64,000 bases of DNA from the NCBI GenBank assembly GCA_947495135.1, contig CANLXN010000001.1, positions 744,001 through 808,000 on the forward strand, read 5' to 3'. The stretch comes from an uncultured Flavobacteriaceae bacterium. Lineage in GTDB: Bacteria > Bacteroidota > Bacteroidia > Flavobacteriales > Flavobacteriaceae. Shown here in pieces: positions 41,676-50,485 of this stretch (the first letter of the stretch is position 1; every line of letters starts with the position of its first letter). Made by a program: the position numbers and the translations under genes. A model generated the notes under the pieces. It ran no database searches. It had not been told where the DNA came from and saw only the letters and a program-made list of their open reading frames with translations.

Positions 41676-42128
41676 CTAAGAAAAATCGATTTTGTTCATT
41701 TTTGATTTATAGGTTGCCATCATATCCATACTAAACAATGTAACTATCAATAGCCCTACGCAGATGATAAATCCAATAGATAGATCCTCTATGCCGAACG
41801 AGTATTTCATTTCGCCTATAAATATGTAAGATAGAATGGCCACAATACCAATAATGATAAACACGATTGGGCCGGCAAAAAAATATCTATTCGAACGTTT
41901 TTCTCGTTCTAATTGAGTCGTTATTTGACGTAGAACACGATCTTCCAAATTAAAGTCCAATACAGGCACTTCCTGCGCTTTAAAATCTGTAGATAGCTCT
42001 TGATATCCAGCCACCATTTTCTGACATATTTGGCATGCATTAATATGCCTAGCTATGTTCTTATCACAATGGTCTTTATCAAAGATGAATTGCTGAATAC
42101 TTTGATCGTCTGGATGAATCGTCTTCAT
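41676..42128 (-). CDS. Zinc-finger-type membrane anti-sigma factor
   Basis: The 150-aa protein has an N-terminal anti-sigma zinc-binding motif H-x3-C-x2-C in ARHINACQICQKM (residues about 27-37) and two membrane helices (FFAGPIVFIIIGIVAILSYIFI and LSIGFIICVGLLIVTLFSMDMM). The ATG overlaps the stop of the ECF sigma gene by 4 bp. It would hold the sigma factor at the membrane until a signal is received. There is no extracytoplasmic domain of note. The assignment combines motif and operon position. Confidence 0.82.
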   Translation of the reverse strand: MKTIHPDDQSIQQFIFDKDHCDKNIARHINACQICQKMVAGYQELSTDFKAQEVPVLDFNLEDRVLRQITTQLEREKRSNRYFFAGPIVFIIIGIVAILSYIFIGEMKYSFGIEDLSIGFIICVGLLIVTLFSMDMMATYKSKMNKIDFS

Positions 42129-42721
42129 AAATCCTCTATTTTATAATTTATTAAAATGTTTTCTTTAAGTTGTTTTCTTGCTCTAAACAAATAGCTCTTG
42201 AGTGTACCTAGTGGCAGGTTTGTAATTTTGGAAATCTCTTTGTAGTTCAACTCTTCCATATGAAAAAGTGTTACAACCGTTCTATAGATAGGTGGAAGTT
42301 TTTCCACTTCTAATTGAAGTATGAGCGTCCGTTCTTTTCTGAAAATTTCATCTTCGGTAAAGTTAGCTAGCCCATTACTACTAGATCCGTTTATAACTTC
42401 CTGCCTATCGCTTTCATGATCAACATTTAGATCAAGGATTGGGATTTTTTTCTTTTCAAGATAATTTATACAAGTGTTGTAGGCTATTCGACCAATCCAC
42501 GTAGAAAGTTTAGAATTAAATCTGAAGCTGGAGAGTTTGTTATACACTTTGAGATATACTTCTTGAATTAAATCCTCTCTGTCTTGCTGATTATTGATCA
42601 TTTTATAAACGATTTGAATAACCAGACCTTGGGTATTGGCAATAATGTACTTAAAGGAAGTGGTGTTGCCCTTTAGTACCATTTCGACTAAATGTATATC
42701 TGTTGAATTTCCCTTTTCCAT
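42125..42721 (-). CDS. ECF sigma factor (RpoE-like)
   Basis: The 198-aa sigma-70 family protein has region 2 (TQGLVIQIVYKMINNQQDREDLIQEVYLKVYNKLSSFRFNSKLSTWIGRIAYNTCINYLE) and region 4 (LPPIYRTVVTLFHMEELNYKEISKITNLPLGTLKSYLFRARKQL). It overlaps the zinc anti-sigma gene. A candidate self-promoter (TGCAAC-N16-TGTCTAAT) lies 14 bp upstream of the ATG, so autoregulation is likely. Neighbouring targets are the DUF6249 gene and perhaps the serine hydrolase downstream. Confidence 0.92.
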   Translation of the reverse strand: MEKGNSTDIHLVEMVLKGNTTSFKYIIANTQGLVIQIVYKMINNQQDREDLIQEVYLKVYNKLSSFRFNSKLSTWIGRIAYNTCINYLEKKKIPILDLNVDHESDRQEVINGSSSNGLANFTEDEIFRKERTLILQLEVEKLPPIYRTVVTLFHMEELNYKEISKITNLPLGTLKSYLFRARKQLKENILINYKIEDL

Positions 42722-42735
42722 TTCCTGACTAATAG

Positions 42736-42765
42736 ATTAGACAGCTATTCATAAAAAAGGTTGCA
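42736..42765 (-). promoter_or_regulatory. Candidate autoregulated ECF sigma promoter
   Basis: On the minus strand TGCAAC-N16-TGTCTAAT lies 14 bp before the ATG of the ECF sigma gene. It matches the element at 41640-41669 in both boxes and in spacing. Confidence 0.7.
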
Positions 42766-42824
42766 GATTTGTGAAGAAAAGATGTGGTACGCTCTATAGG
42801 GCCCATTGAAATAGGGCCGGATGC

Positions 42825-42900
42825 ATTATATACGACACTCGATGGACAATATCTATTTGCTCGTAACCACCGTATTTTGGATAACGCTTAGTATTGTCAA
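42825..42900. repeat. F-type dispersed repeat
   Basis: TATACGACACTCGATGGACAATATC...CGTAACCACCGTATTTTGGATAA aligns with the F segments at 23243 and 26366, with more substitutions. Confidence 0.55.
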
Positions 42901-42947
42901 CACTTTATGTACCCGTAACAATAATCTAAAAATACCTTTCAAAAACC

Positions 42948-43406
42948 TTATTGCGTAATTCCGAAGCCCCAACTAATGCTAGTGATTTTCCAGTCTCCAT
43001 CTGCCTTATGAAGCGTCATTAATTTATATTCGGGATGTTCGCTTTGAAATTGGACTAGCCGAACTCTAGCTACAGCAAGTTTATCGTAGATTTCAATACC
43101 CAGTAGTTCCTCTTTGTAATTTGGATCTGCGTCGTCCGAATCTAGTCTAAAAACACTTTCTGCATATTTTCCGTCTCTATTGACATATCTATACGCACCT
43201 TTCTCGTGCATAGAACGTTTTTTGTGTTCAATGCTACCGGTATGATCGCCTATATAAAAATTTTCAATGGCCTTAAGAATATCCTTGCGGTCCGAAAAAT
43301 CTGTTTCTAAAGTGGATTTTTTAGACTGCTCCGTTGCGTTTTGTGCAGACAAAGAAAAAGTAAAAAGAAGAAGTAATGGCAAAAAGATTTGAAGTGACTT
43401 TGTCAT
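42948..43406 (-). CDS. Secreted lumazine-binding-like / NTF2-fold protein
   Basis: The 152-aa protein has a signal peptide ending SLSAQ. The mature domain follows the putative lumazine-binding (NTF2-like) family: RKDILKAIENFYIGDHTGSIEHKKRSMHEKGAYRYVNRDGKY, YDKLAVARVRLVQF and LMTLHKADGDWKITSISWGF. In this family the pocket probably binds a small molecule. It is monocistronic, with free sequence on both sides. Confidence 0.78.
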   Translation of the reverse strand: MTKSLQIFLPLLLLFTFSLSAQNATEQSKKSTLETDFSDRKDILKAIENFYIGDHTGSIEHKKRSMHEKGAYRYVNRDGKYAESVFRLDSDDADPNYKEELLGIEIYDKLAVARVRLVQFQSEHPEYKLMTLHKADGDWKITSISWGFGITQ

Positions 43407-43698
43407 GACGAATATTGATTTTTAATTGAAGTATATTTATCAGATTTCTTTAGAATATCTTCTTCAAAACTAATCGATAAACTGAACTCCATATCATCTA
43501 AGAACTGAAAAGGCGTACAGATTTATAATTCCGAACAAAGAAAGGATTGAATAGTTATATTTCTGAACTGTTTTTAATCAATAATAGTAGGATGCTCGAT
43601 ATACGATATTCGCTATTCGAAGTACAGTGTAAGAAGGACCCTAATAAAAATGCTTAACACCAGATAACTGAATGAAGCATTTAAATTCACATGACACT

Positions 43699-44385
43699 TT
43701 AAGTTATCCTATCTAAAACACTATTTTTAAACGATTTACCAATGGGCAGTCTAGCTTCACATTGCAATACAATTTGATTACTCTCCATATGTTTTAGCTT
43801 CTTAAAATTGATTACAAACGATTTATGGATTCGTATAAAATTGGACGGTAGCTTTTCTAAAATACCTGTAAGTGTTTGTGGAGTGAGTATCATTTTTTCA
43901 GTAAAAACCTTCGTATAATTACCATAAGCTTCGATATATTGAATTTCATTGAAATCTATCTTTACAATTTTCTTATCACTCTTAACAAAAAGTGACGTGA
44001 TGTCCTCTTCCTTGCTACCCAATCTATCCAGTTTTTGTCTCACTTTTAAAATGGCTTGTAAAAAACGCTCTAACGGAAATGGTTTCAACAAATAATCGGT
44101 TACCGAAAGTTCAAATCCCTCGACCGCATACTCTGCGTAGGCTGTAGTTATTATCACCTCTGGTTTTTTATGCAATGTTTTTAACAAACCCAGCCCTGAT
44201 AATTTTGGCATATTTATATCTAACAAAAGTAGATCCACATGATGTTTTTGAAGTACTTCCATGACTTCAAAAGCATTCTTAACTGAAGCCACCAGCTCTA
44301 AATTTGGAATTTGAGCTATGTATCCCTCTAATATCTGACGCGCTATCGGCTCGTCATCGGCAATCAAACATCTTAATTTTTTCAT
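43699..44385 (-). CDS. LytTR response regulator (system 1)
   Basis: The 228-aa protein has an N-terminal receiver domain (CLIADDEPIARQIL; phosphoacceptor Asp in LLLLDINMPKLSGLGLL; VIITTAYAEYAVEGFELSVTDYLLKPF) and a C-terminal LytTR DNA-binding domain (VKIDFNEIQYIEAYGNYTKVFT...FIRIHKSFVINFKKLKHMESNQIVLQCEARLPIGKSFK). It lies 38 bp after the LytS-type kinase gene on the same strand. It is similar to the regulator at 49796. Targets may be the esterase genes divergent from this operon. Confidence 0.92.
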   Translation of the reverse strand: MKKLRCLIADDEPIARQILEGYIAQIPNLELVASVKNAFEVMEVLQKHHVDLLLLDINMPKLSGLGLLKTLHKKPEVIITTAYAEYAVEGFELSVTDYLLKPFPLERFLQAILKVRQKLDRLGSKEEDITSLFVKSDKKIVKIDFNEIQYIEAYGNYTKVFTEKMILTPQTLTGILEKLPSNFIRIHKSFVINFKKLKHMESNQIVLQCEARLPIGKSFKNSVLDRIT

Positions 44386-44423
44386 CTTTAATTGTGTTGC
44401 TGTTTGTTTTCCTTTATCATCAT

Positions 44424-45410
44424 TTAATGTAAAATAGCTAGGATCAATTTTACATGATATGTATTGGCTCTACTATCAATTTGTAAGTCATATTTTTCAG
44501 GATAGAGAAGATCCAGTCGTTTTTTGACATTCATCAGACCTAAACCACTCCTACCCTTTTTCAATTTATAATCATGTTGTACTTCACTATTACTAAAGGT
44601 GTTGCTGCATTCAAAATGTAACCTACCGTTCTTTTCTTCAATAGACACTAAAACATGGCTTTTAGTGGCTTCAAACACATGAAGATGCTTAAAGGCGTTT
44701 TCAACAAATACCATCAACAACATAGGTGCTATATTGGTAGTTGAATTCTCCACATTATTTTCAAATACAATAGACACCTGATCATCCAATCTAATTTTTT
44801 CCAAGGCAATATAATCTTCCAAATATTGGATCTCCTTATGTAATGGCACCCTTAATTCCTGCGTTTCGTACAAACTATAACGCAGTAGATTGGATAAGGT
44901 AAGCATCAACCCAGGCAGTTTATCAGATTTTGCAACCGCCAAACCGTACAAATTATTGAGAGTATTAAATAAAAAATGCGGATTTAACTGCGCTTTTAAC
45001 AGTTCTAATTCTGCTTCTTTAAGCTGTTGCCTTCTTGCAAAACTATCTCTAGTCATTTTAAGGGCAGCTGCGAAGACGAGAGCGAGCACCATAATTGCAA
45101 GATATTTGACAAACATCATCCACTCAAAAGACGCATTGATTACCATATTAGTTAGACCTACAGAAACTACCGTAAACACAAGCGTGTTTAATAGAAATAG
45201 ACCAGTAAAAGCAATCACTTTTTTCTTTAGAAAAGGAAGAATTAATAAATTGCTTATATAGATTGCGGGAGCCAATAAAATGATAGAAAAAAGGGCAGTT
45301 GCCACTTTGTTATCGGGTTTTACAGTGCTCATCAGAAATAGGAAGAGAAACAGCCATACAAAGAGGTTCTGTATGGCTTTATTATTTATTAAACGGTCTA
45401 ATGAAGACAT
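44424..45410 (-). CDS. LytS-like sensor histidine kinase (system 1)
   Basis: The 328-aa protein has four membrane helices (residues about 15-120) without an extracytoplasmic sensor domain, then the His-kinase internal region: LKAQLNPHFLFNTLNNLYGLAV with the phosphoacceptor His in N-P-H-F-L-F-N, and a HATPase with LMVFVENAFKHLHVF and GRSGLGLMNVKKRLDLLYP. It pairs with the downstream LytTR regulator. It is divergent from the first esterase gene, with 209 bp between the starts. Confidence 0.92.
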   Translation of the reverse strand: MSSLDRLINNKAIQNLFVWLFLFLFLMSTVKPDNKVATALFSIILLAPAIYISNLLILPFLKKKVIAFTGLFLLNTLVFTVVSVGLTNMVINASFEWMMFVKYLAIMVLALVFAAALKMTRDSFARRQQLKEAELELLKAQLNPHFLFNTLNNLYGLAVAKSDKLPGLMLTLSNLLRYSLYETQELRVPLHKEIQYLEDYIALEKIRLDDQVSIVFENNVENSTTNIAPMLLMVFVENAFKHLHVFEATKSHVLVSIEEKNGRLHFECSNTFSNSEVQHDYKLKKGRSGLGLMNVKKRLDLLYPEKYDLQIDSRANTYHVKLILAILH

Positions 45411-45619
45411 GTTACAACTGTAATGGTCTGACCAAAAATAGGATATTATTGTTCAATATCTATTTTTTAATTACCAACGGAAGGTGTTTTGGTTTGAATA
45501 TGCTTTTTTCGATGATGACAGACGAAAAGTACTTTCATCATCAAAATAAGTTGGTTTGTCATTGTTCTTTTTTTAGCAACAGATAAGTTCTCATATTTGT
45601 ACAGAATAAAACTAGTATT

Positions 45620-46585
45620 ATGAAAAATATTCTATTTTACTTAAGTTTTGCAGCAGTTCTATTGAGTTGTAATACGGAAGATGATTCAAACGCACCTTTG
45701 CCTGGTGAGGAGGGGTGGCATAAAAACCAGACGATAAACATTTCTGGAACAACTAGAAACTATCATATATACCTTCCTAATAGTGTCTCCAATGCCCCCG
45801 TTGTATTTCTATTGCATGGTAACCGAAGTGACAAAGACCAAATAATGGGTTTCACCAATGCAAAGGCACCATATAAAGTTTGGGAAAACATCGCAATACA
45901 GGAGAACATAATTCTAGTGGTGCCCAATGGCGTTATGGGCGCAAACAACCATAGAGGATGGAATGACTGCCGCAGCGATGCGGACGGTAATCCCAATTCG
46001 AACGACGTGCTTTTTATAGATAGTTTAATTCAATTTGTATTGAATGAACACAGTGCAAATGCAACAAGAGTCTTTGCTGTTGGCACTTCAAACGGTGGGC
46101 ATATGGCCATGCGATTAGCCCAAGAAATTCCAGATAAATTAACCGCTTTCGGTGCTATTGTTGCATCGAATCCTGTTAATACCCAATGCGTAAATGCTAC
46201 TGTACCTATTTCAGCCTTATTTATGAACGGGACTCAAGACCCAATAAACCCATACGAAGGTGGTGAAATGAGTGATGACCGCGGAGAAGTCTATTCTAGC
46301 CAAGAAACTATCGATTATTGGGTAAATAGAAATCAGACCAACACTACACCAACGGTAACAGATTTTGCCGATACCGACACTGGAGACAATTGTACCGTAA
46401 GAAAGCATGTGTATGCAAACGGAATAAACAATACAGAAGTGGTCTTTTATGAAGTGACTGGCGGCGGACATACGGAACCTAGTATTTCTGAACGTTATAG
46501 CAATGCCTTTAAGTTAATTGTAAAAGAGCAAAATGGTGATATCGAAATGGCTAACGAGGTTTGGAATTTCTTTAAAACTAAATAG
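45620..46585 (+). CDS. Lipoprotein esterase, PHB depolymerase/LpqC-like (copy 1)
   Basis: The 321-aa protein has a lipobox (LLSC, Cys17) and an alpha/beta hydrolase domain of the polyhydroxybutyrate depolymerase/feruloyl esterase-like type: VFLLHGNRSDKDQ (oxyanion region), NIILVVPNG, FAVGTSNGGHMAMRLA (nucleophile Ser in G-T-S-N-G), LFMNGTQDPINPYEGG (Asp) and VTGGGHTEP (His). It directly abuts a paralogue (stop and next ATG adjacent). It should hydrolyse an ester extracytoplasmically; the substrate is unknown. It may be controlled by the divergent LytS/LytR pair. Confidence 0.85.
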   Translation: MKNILFYLSFAAVLLSCNTEDDSNAPLPGEEGWHKNQTINISGTTRNYHIYLPNSVSNAPVVFLLHGNRSDKDQIMGFTNAKAPYKVWENIAIQENIILVVPNGVMGANNHRGWNDCRSDADGNPNSNDVLFIDSLIQFVLNEHSANATRVFAVGTSNGGHMAMRLAQEIPDKLTAFGAIVASNPVNTQCVNATVPISALFMNGTQDPINPYEGGEMSDDRGEVYSSQETIDYWVNRNQTNTTPTVTDFADTDTGDNCTVRKHVYANGINNTEVVFYEVTGGGHTEPSISERYSNAFKLIVKEQNGDIEMANEVWNFFKTK

Positions 46586-47605
46586 ATGGGCATGAAAATC
46601 GTAGTTAATAATTTACTCAAACCTTGCAACCATCCAAAATGGGATTGGATATTATTGATAGTACCACTCTTCTTATTTAGTCTGAACAGTTGTTCAAAAC
46701 AAGACGACTCTTCGACCACAGATGAAGTAGGTACTTATAATACAAAAACGATCCTGCATGACGGCGTCCAACGCACCTACCACGTTTATTTACCAAATAA
46801 CTACAATATAACTACTCCATCCCCTTTGGTCTTGGCATTGCATGGTGGTAGTGGTACAGGAATGAATTTAGCCGAAGTAATTTCCGCCGGTACACTCACA
46901 GACGCTGCCGAGTCGAAAAACCTTATTCTAGTAGTGCCCGACGGAAAAGATAAACGTTGGAATGATGGACGGCCAGAAATATTTGGTAATGACAGAATGT
47001 ATGATGATGTCGGGTTCATATCGACCATTATAGACGATATGATCAACGATTATGGAGTAGATTCAAATAGAGTCTATGCCACTGGTATTTCAAATGGTGG
47101 ATATATGTCTATTAGATTAGCGATGGATCTTTCAAATAAAATTGCTGCTGTTGCTCCAGTTACTGCCCAAATAACAAAAGCTATGGAGTCAGAAATTCCT
47201 GAATTTCCTATTTCGATAATGTTTGTGAATGGAGAAGATGATCCTATTGTTCCCTATTATGGAGGTTGCATTGATGTTCCATTGTTTCCCAATTGTAGTC
47301 GAGGCGAAGTACTATCGACAGAAGAATCAATTGAAAAGTTCAAAGGATATAACCAGTGTATTAATCCACTTGAAACTGAACCAATTATTGATAATGTGCC
47401 AAATGACGGAACCAGTATTGAAATAAGCAAATTCAAAGGATGTGAACGGGGTACTGAAGTTAGCTTAATCAAGGTAATAGGCGGCGGACATACATGGCCA
47501 GGTGGCGGACAATACTACGGCGTCAATTTAATTGGTAAAGTAAGTGAAGAAATAGATGCCAGTGCCCTCATTTTTGATTTCTTTTTAAGTCATTCAAAAA
47601 ATTGA
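46586..47605 (+). CDS. Lipoprotein esterase, PHB depolymerase/LpqC-like (copy 2)
   Basis: The 339-aa protein has an N-terminal hydrophobic stretch and lipobox (SLNSC, Cys35), about 17 residues deeper than in copy 1. The catalytic set is intact: LVLALHGGSGTG, YATGISNGGYMSIRLA (Ser), FVNGEDDPIVPYYGG (Asp) and IGGGHTWPGG (His). A loop of extra cysteines (CIDVPLFPNCSR, YNQCI, FKGCERG) distinguishes it from copy 1. The ATG directly follows the stop of copy 1, so expression is coupled. The genes look like an old tandem duplication. Confidence 0.85.
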   Translation: MGMKIVVNNLLKPCNHPKWDWILLIVPLFLFSLNSCSKQDDSSTTDEVGTYNTKTILHDGVQRTYHVYLPNNYNITTPSPLVLALHGGSGTGMNLAEVISAGTLTDAAESKNLILVVPDGKDKRWNDGRPEIFGNDRMYDDVGFISTIIDDMINDYGVDSNRVYATGISNGGYMSIRLAMDLSNKIAAVAPVTAQITKAMESEIPEFPISIMFVNGEDDPIVPYYGGCIDVPLFPNCSRGEVLSTEESIEKFKGYNQCINPLETEPIIDNVPNDGTSIEISKFKGCERGTEVSLIKVIGGGHTWPGGGQYYGVNLIGKVSEEIDASALIFDFFLSHSKN

Positions 47606-48002
47606 CCTTCTTCTCTTTGAATTTAACTGAAATTTATCATCACCTGCACACTTCGCTTCCCTCCTATGCTTTTTTACCGTTTGAGGAGAATTCAACCAGC
47701 GGACTTCGAATATTATAGTCAACTTAATAATATTTAATAGTATATATATGCACGCTATACCATGTTTGGTAGTTAATACTACACCAGAGCCTACAGTTTT
47801 TGCAGCTAGATATCTTTCTCTGTGTAGTTATTTAATTTCGATTCTATTTTGGTTCTGCCTTAAAAATCAGGTTTTCGTGGAAATGCTTATTTCATCGCCC
47901 ATAACAAGAACTTTATCGATATTATTTACTGTTTAACCGCAATAAACTTGTAATTTCGCCTCATAAATCTGATTTAACTTATAAATCAACTAAGCCCCAA
48001 AA
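47606..48002. repeat. 397-bp intergenic region with E-type repeat
   Basis: An E-type segment (CACTTCGCTTCCCTCCTATG..., 47638-47720) begins about 30 bp after the stop of esterase 2. The remaining 280 bp, containing a 62-codon frame I reject, probably hold the promoter of the S74 protein gene. A TAATTTCG box at 47950-47957 resembles a -7 element. Confidence 0.55.
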
Positions 48003-49631
48003 ATGAAAAATATTTTCTGTATAGTTTTCTGTTTTACCCTATTCCAAACGTATGCGCAAATAGGAATAAATACTACAGATCCAAAATCAACCTTAGACAT
48101 ACGGTCAAGTAGCCAAAGTTCTCCTTCCGCTACCGATGGTATATTGATACCGAAAGTCGATCTTTTTCCTACTACTAACCCAACTATGGAACAAGATGCA
48201 ATGCTTGTTTATCTTACAACAACAGATGGAACAGATGCACCTGGCTTTTATTATTGGAACAATGACACCACTGCATGGTTGCCAATCGTAAAGGGTATTG
48301 AAAAGATCAATGAATTAACCGATGGAAAAAGTGATGATGATGGAAGTAATAATGGTTCCTCAATTTTCTTAGGTGTTGATGCTGGGACTAACGACGATAG
48401 TAACAATAGAAGAAATGTTGGGGTTGGATATCAAGCATTACAAACCAACTCTTCGGGTAGACAGAATGTTGGAATCGGCTACCAATCGCTAAATGCAAAT
48501 ACAACGGCGTTTGCCAATACCGGTGTTGGTTATCACGCATTAAATACTAATACAACAGGTAATGCTAATGTTGGTGTTGGTTATAGAACGTTGACTAATA
48601 ACTTAACTGGTAGGGATAATGTAGCTATCGGATATGAAACATTGGCCTCAAATATATCTGGTAATCAATCTACAGGAGTTGGAACTCAAACTTTACGGGC
48701 CAATACTGCAAGTGGAAATGTGGGTATGGGGTATTTTGCCTTAAGAACGAATACCACAGGCGTGGCTAATGTAGGTGTGGGACATAGGGCCTTACAAAAC
48801 AATATTTCAGGTGGTTATAATGTCTCAGTAGGATCAAGTGCGTTGGTACAGAATACTACAGGATCATTTAATTCGGCTCTGGGAGCAGTATCATTGATCT
48901 CGAATACCTCGGGTACTGGAAATACAGGCGTAGGTGGTAGATCACTCTCTGCAAACACAGAAGGTGATAATAACACTGCAGTCGGTTTTGCTTCGATGTA
49001 TAGAAACACAACTGGTACTCTTAACACCGCTAGCGGAGGAAATACGCTTTCAAATAACACTGAAGGAAGTCAAAATACGGTATACGGATATGATGCATTG
49101 TCTTTTAACACCGTTGGAAACGATAACATTGCCGTAGGATACAGAGCATTAAGACGAACAACCGGGAGCAATAATATTGGAATTGGCACTAGTGTTTCTC
49201 CAAGTGCTGATACTGTCAGTAACGAAGTAACCTTAGGAAATAGTAATAATAATGTTTACAGAATGTACGCTTCTACTTGGACCACGATTTCAGATAGAAA
49301 TTTAAAACATGGTATTAAAGATATTCCTGTTGGCTTGGACTTCGTTTCCAAATTAAAACCAGTAGAATTTATCTATAACAACGCAAAAGAAGAACAAAAG
49401 ACCTATGGTTTTATAGCTCAAGAAGTAAAGGAAGCCTTAAAAGACTCACAAATTAAAGATGAAGTTATTGTTGTTGATTTTGATGAGAACTACATCGGTA
49501 TGAAACAAACCGAATTGATTCCTGTGTTAACTAAAGCTATACAAGAACAGCAAAGTCAGATTGAAGATCAACAACGCCAAATAAATGAGTTAAAGAACAT
49601 CATTAATACGGTTTTAGAAGCTAAAGAATAG
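48003..49631 (+). CDS. Secreted 17-residue-repeat protein with C-terminal S74 chaperone domain
   Basis: The 542-aa protein has a signal peptide ending TYAQ (19 residues), a collar (IGINTTDPKSTLDIRSS), then about 15 tandem 17-residue repeats (residues 121-395, consensus N-x-G-V-G-x-x-A-L-x-x-N-T-T-G-x-x) that should form a trimeric left-handed beta-roll like YadA-type heads. Residues 430-510 are a peptidase S74 intramolecular chaperone (SDRNLKHGIKDI...YGFIAQEVKEAL), with the Ser-Asp of ISDRNLK as the expected self-cleavage site, followed by a coiled coil (512-540). This is a surface or extracellular fibre-like protein. It is not in a phage gene context. Confidence 0.88.
   Translation: MKNIFCIVFCFTLFQTYAQIGINTTDPKSTLDIRSSSQSSPSATDGILIPKVDLFPTTNPTMEQDAMLVYLTTTDGTDAPGFYYWNNDTTAWLPIVKGIEKINELTDGKSDDDGSNNGSSIFLGVDAGTNDDSNNRRNVGVGYQALQTNSSGRQNVGIGYQSLNANTTAFANTGVGYHALNTNTTGNANVGVGYRTLTNNLTGRDNVAIGYETLASNISGNQSTGVGTQTLRANTASGNVGMGYFALRTNTTGVANVGVGHRALQNNISGGYNVSVGSSALVQNTTGSFNSALGAVSLISNTSGTGNTGVGGRSLSANTEGDNNTAVGFASMYRNTTGTLNTASGGNTLSNNTEGSQNTVYGYDALSFNTVGNDNIAVGYRALRRTTGSNNIGIGTSVSPSADTVSNEVTLGNSNNNVYRMYASTWTTISDRNLKHGIKDIPVGLDFVSKLKPVEFIYNNAKEEQKTYGFIAQEVKEALKDSQIKDEVIVVDFDENYIGMKQTELIPVLTKAIQEQQSQIEDQQRQINELKNIINTVLEAKE
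48363..49190 (+). repeat. Tandem degenerate 51-bp repeats
   Basis: These are fifteen to sixteen head-to-tail units of 51 bp (two units of 48 bp) inside the S74 protein gene, encoding the 17-residue repeats. Units are diverged, with AATACNACAGG (Asn-Thr-Thr-Gly) the most constant word. Confidence 0.9.
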
Positions 49632-49795
49632 ATATGGCATCTTTTTTAAAGCAAGATTTGCTTACTGAGATCCCCAATTTTGTTCGACATACCGCATTTG
49701 GCAATTCGTTCATAATAAGTCGCGCAACAAACTATTTATTTAATCCATGGGTTCAAAATAACTTTAGAAAACTGAAATGAAGGGATTTTACAACA

Positions 49796-50485
49796 TCATT
49801 TCTTTATAACAGCAATCACATTATTTTTAAACGTTTGCCCAATAGGTATCACATGCGAACCGATTGTAATTTTATTACTCTCAACCTGCTCAATTTTTGA
49901 AATGGAAACTATAAACGATTTATGCACTTGAATAAAATTGTACCCTCCTAATAGCTCAAGATAAGATGATAGTTTTTCTAAGGTGACAATTACTTTATCC
50001 CGTGTATAAACCTTGGTGTAATTACCCGTTGCCTCTACATACAATAAATTGTTTATTACCACTTGATGATGCGTTTTCCCATCTTTCAAAAAAATAGTAT
50101 GGTTCTCACTACTATTAATAGACGGAGGAGTTTTATCAACCATAACCGCTTTATTTACGGCTGTTAAAAATCGGTGAAGACTAAAAGGTTTTAATAGATA
50201 ATCTACGATGTTTAACTCATACCCTTCCAAAGCATATTCTTTATAGGCGGTGGTGACTATTATTTTCGGAGGATTCGATAAAGACTTTAAGAACTCGAAA
50301 CCACTTATTTTAGGCATATTTATATCTAGAAAAATTAAATCGATATTACGGCTGTTGAGATACTCCATGGCTTGAAAAACATTGTAACAGTTTTTCATTA
50401 GCTTGAGGTTGGATAAATGGCCTGCGTAATCTTCTATAATTTCATGCGCTATTGGTTCATCGTCTATTATCAAATAGCTAATCAT
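49796..50485 (-). CDS. LytTR response regulator (system 2)
   Basis: The 229-aa protein has a receiver domain (YLIIDDEPIAHEIIEDY; phosphoacceptor Asp in LIFLDINMPKISGFEFL; IIVTTAYKEYALEGYELNIVDYLLKPF) and a LytTR domain (VVINNLLYVEATGNYTKVYTRDK...FIQVHKSFIVSISKIEQVESNKITIGSHVIPIGQTFK). It overlaps the end of its kinase gene by 4 bp (ATGA). It is clearly paralogous to the regulator at 43699. It lies convergent to the S74 protein gene. Confidence 0.92.
   Translation of the reverse strand: MISYLIIDDEPIAHEIIEDYAGHLSNLKLMKNCYNVFQAMEYLNSRNIDLIFLDINMPKISGFEFLKSLSNPPKIIVTTAYKEYALEGYELNIVDYLLKPFSLHRFLTAVNKAVMVDKTPPSINSSENHTIFLKDGKTHHQVVINNLLYVEATGNYTKVYTRDKVIVTLEKLSSYLELLGGYNFIQVHKSFIVSISKIEQVESNKITIGSHVIPIGQTFKNNVIAVIKK

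Noticed and set aside
47748-47936. 62-aa plus-strand ORF
   Set aside because: No signal or family; in the intergenic region next to an E-type repeat.
48363-49190. CRISPR array or phage tail-fibre locus
   Set aside because: The regular repeats are coding (17 residues, no spacers) and no phage structural genes are nearby.
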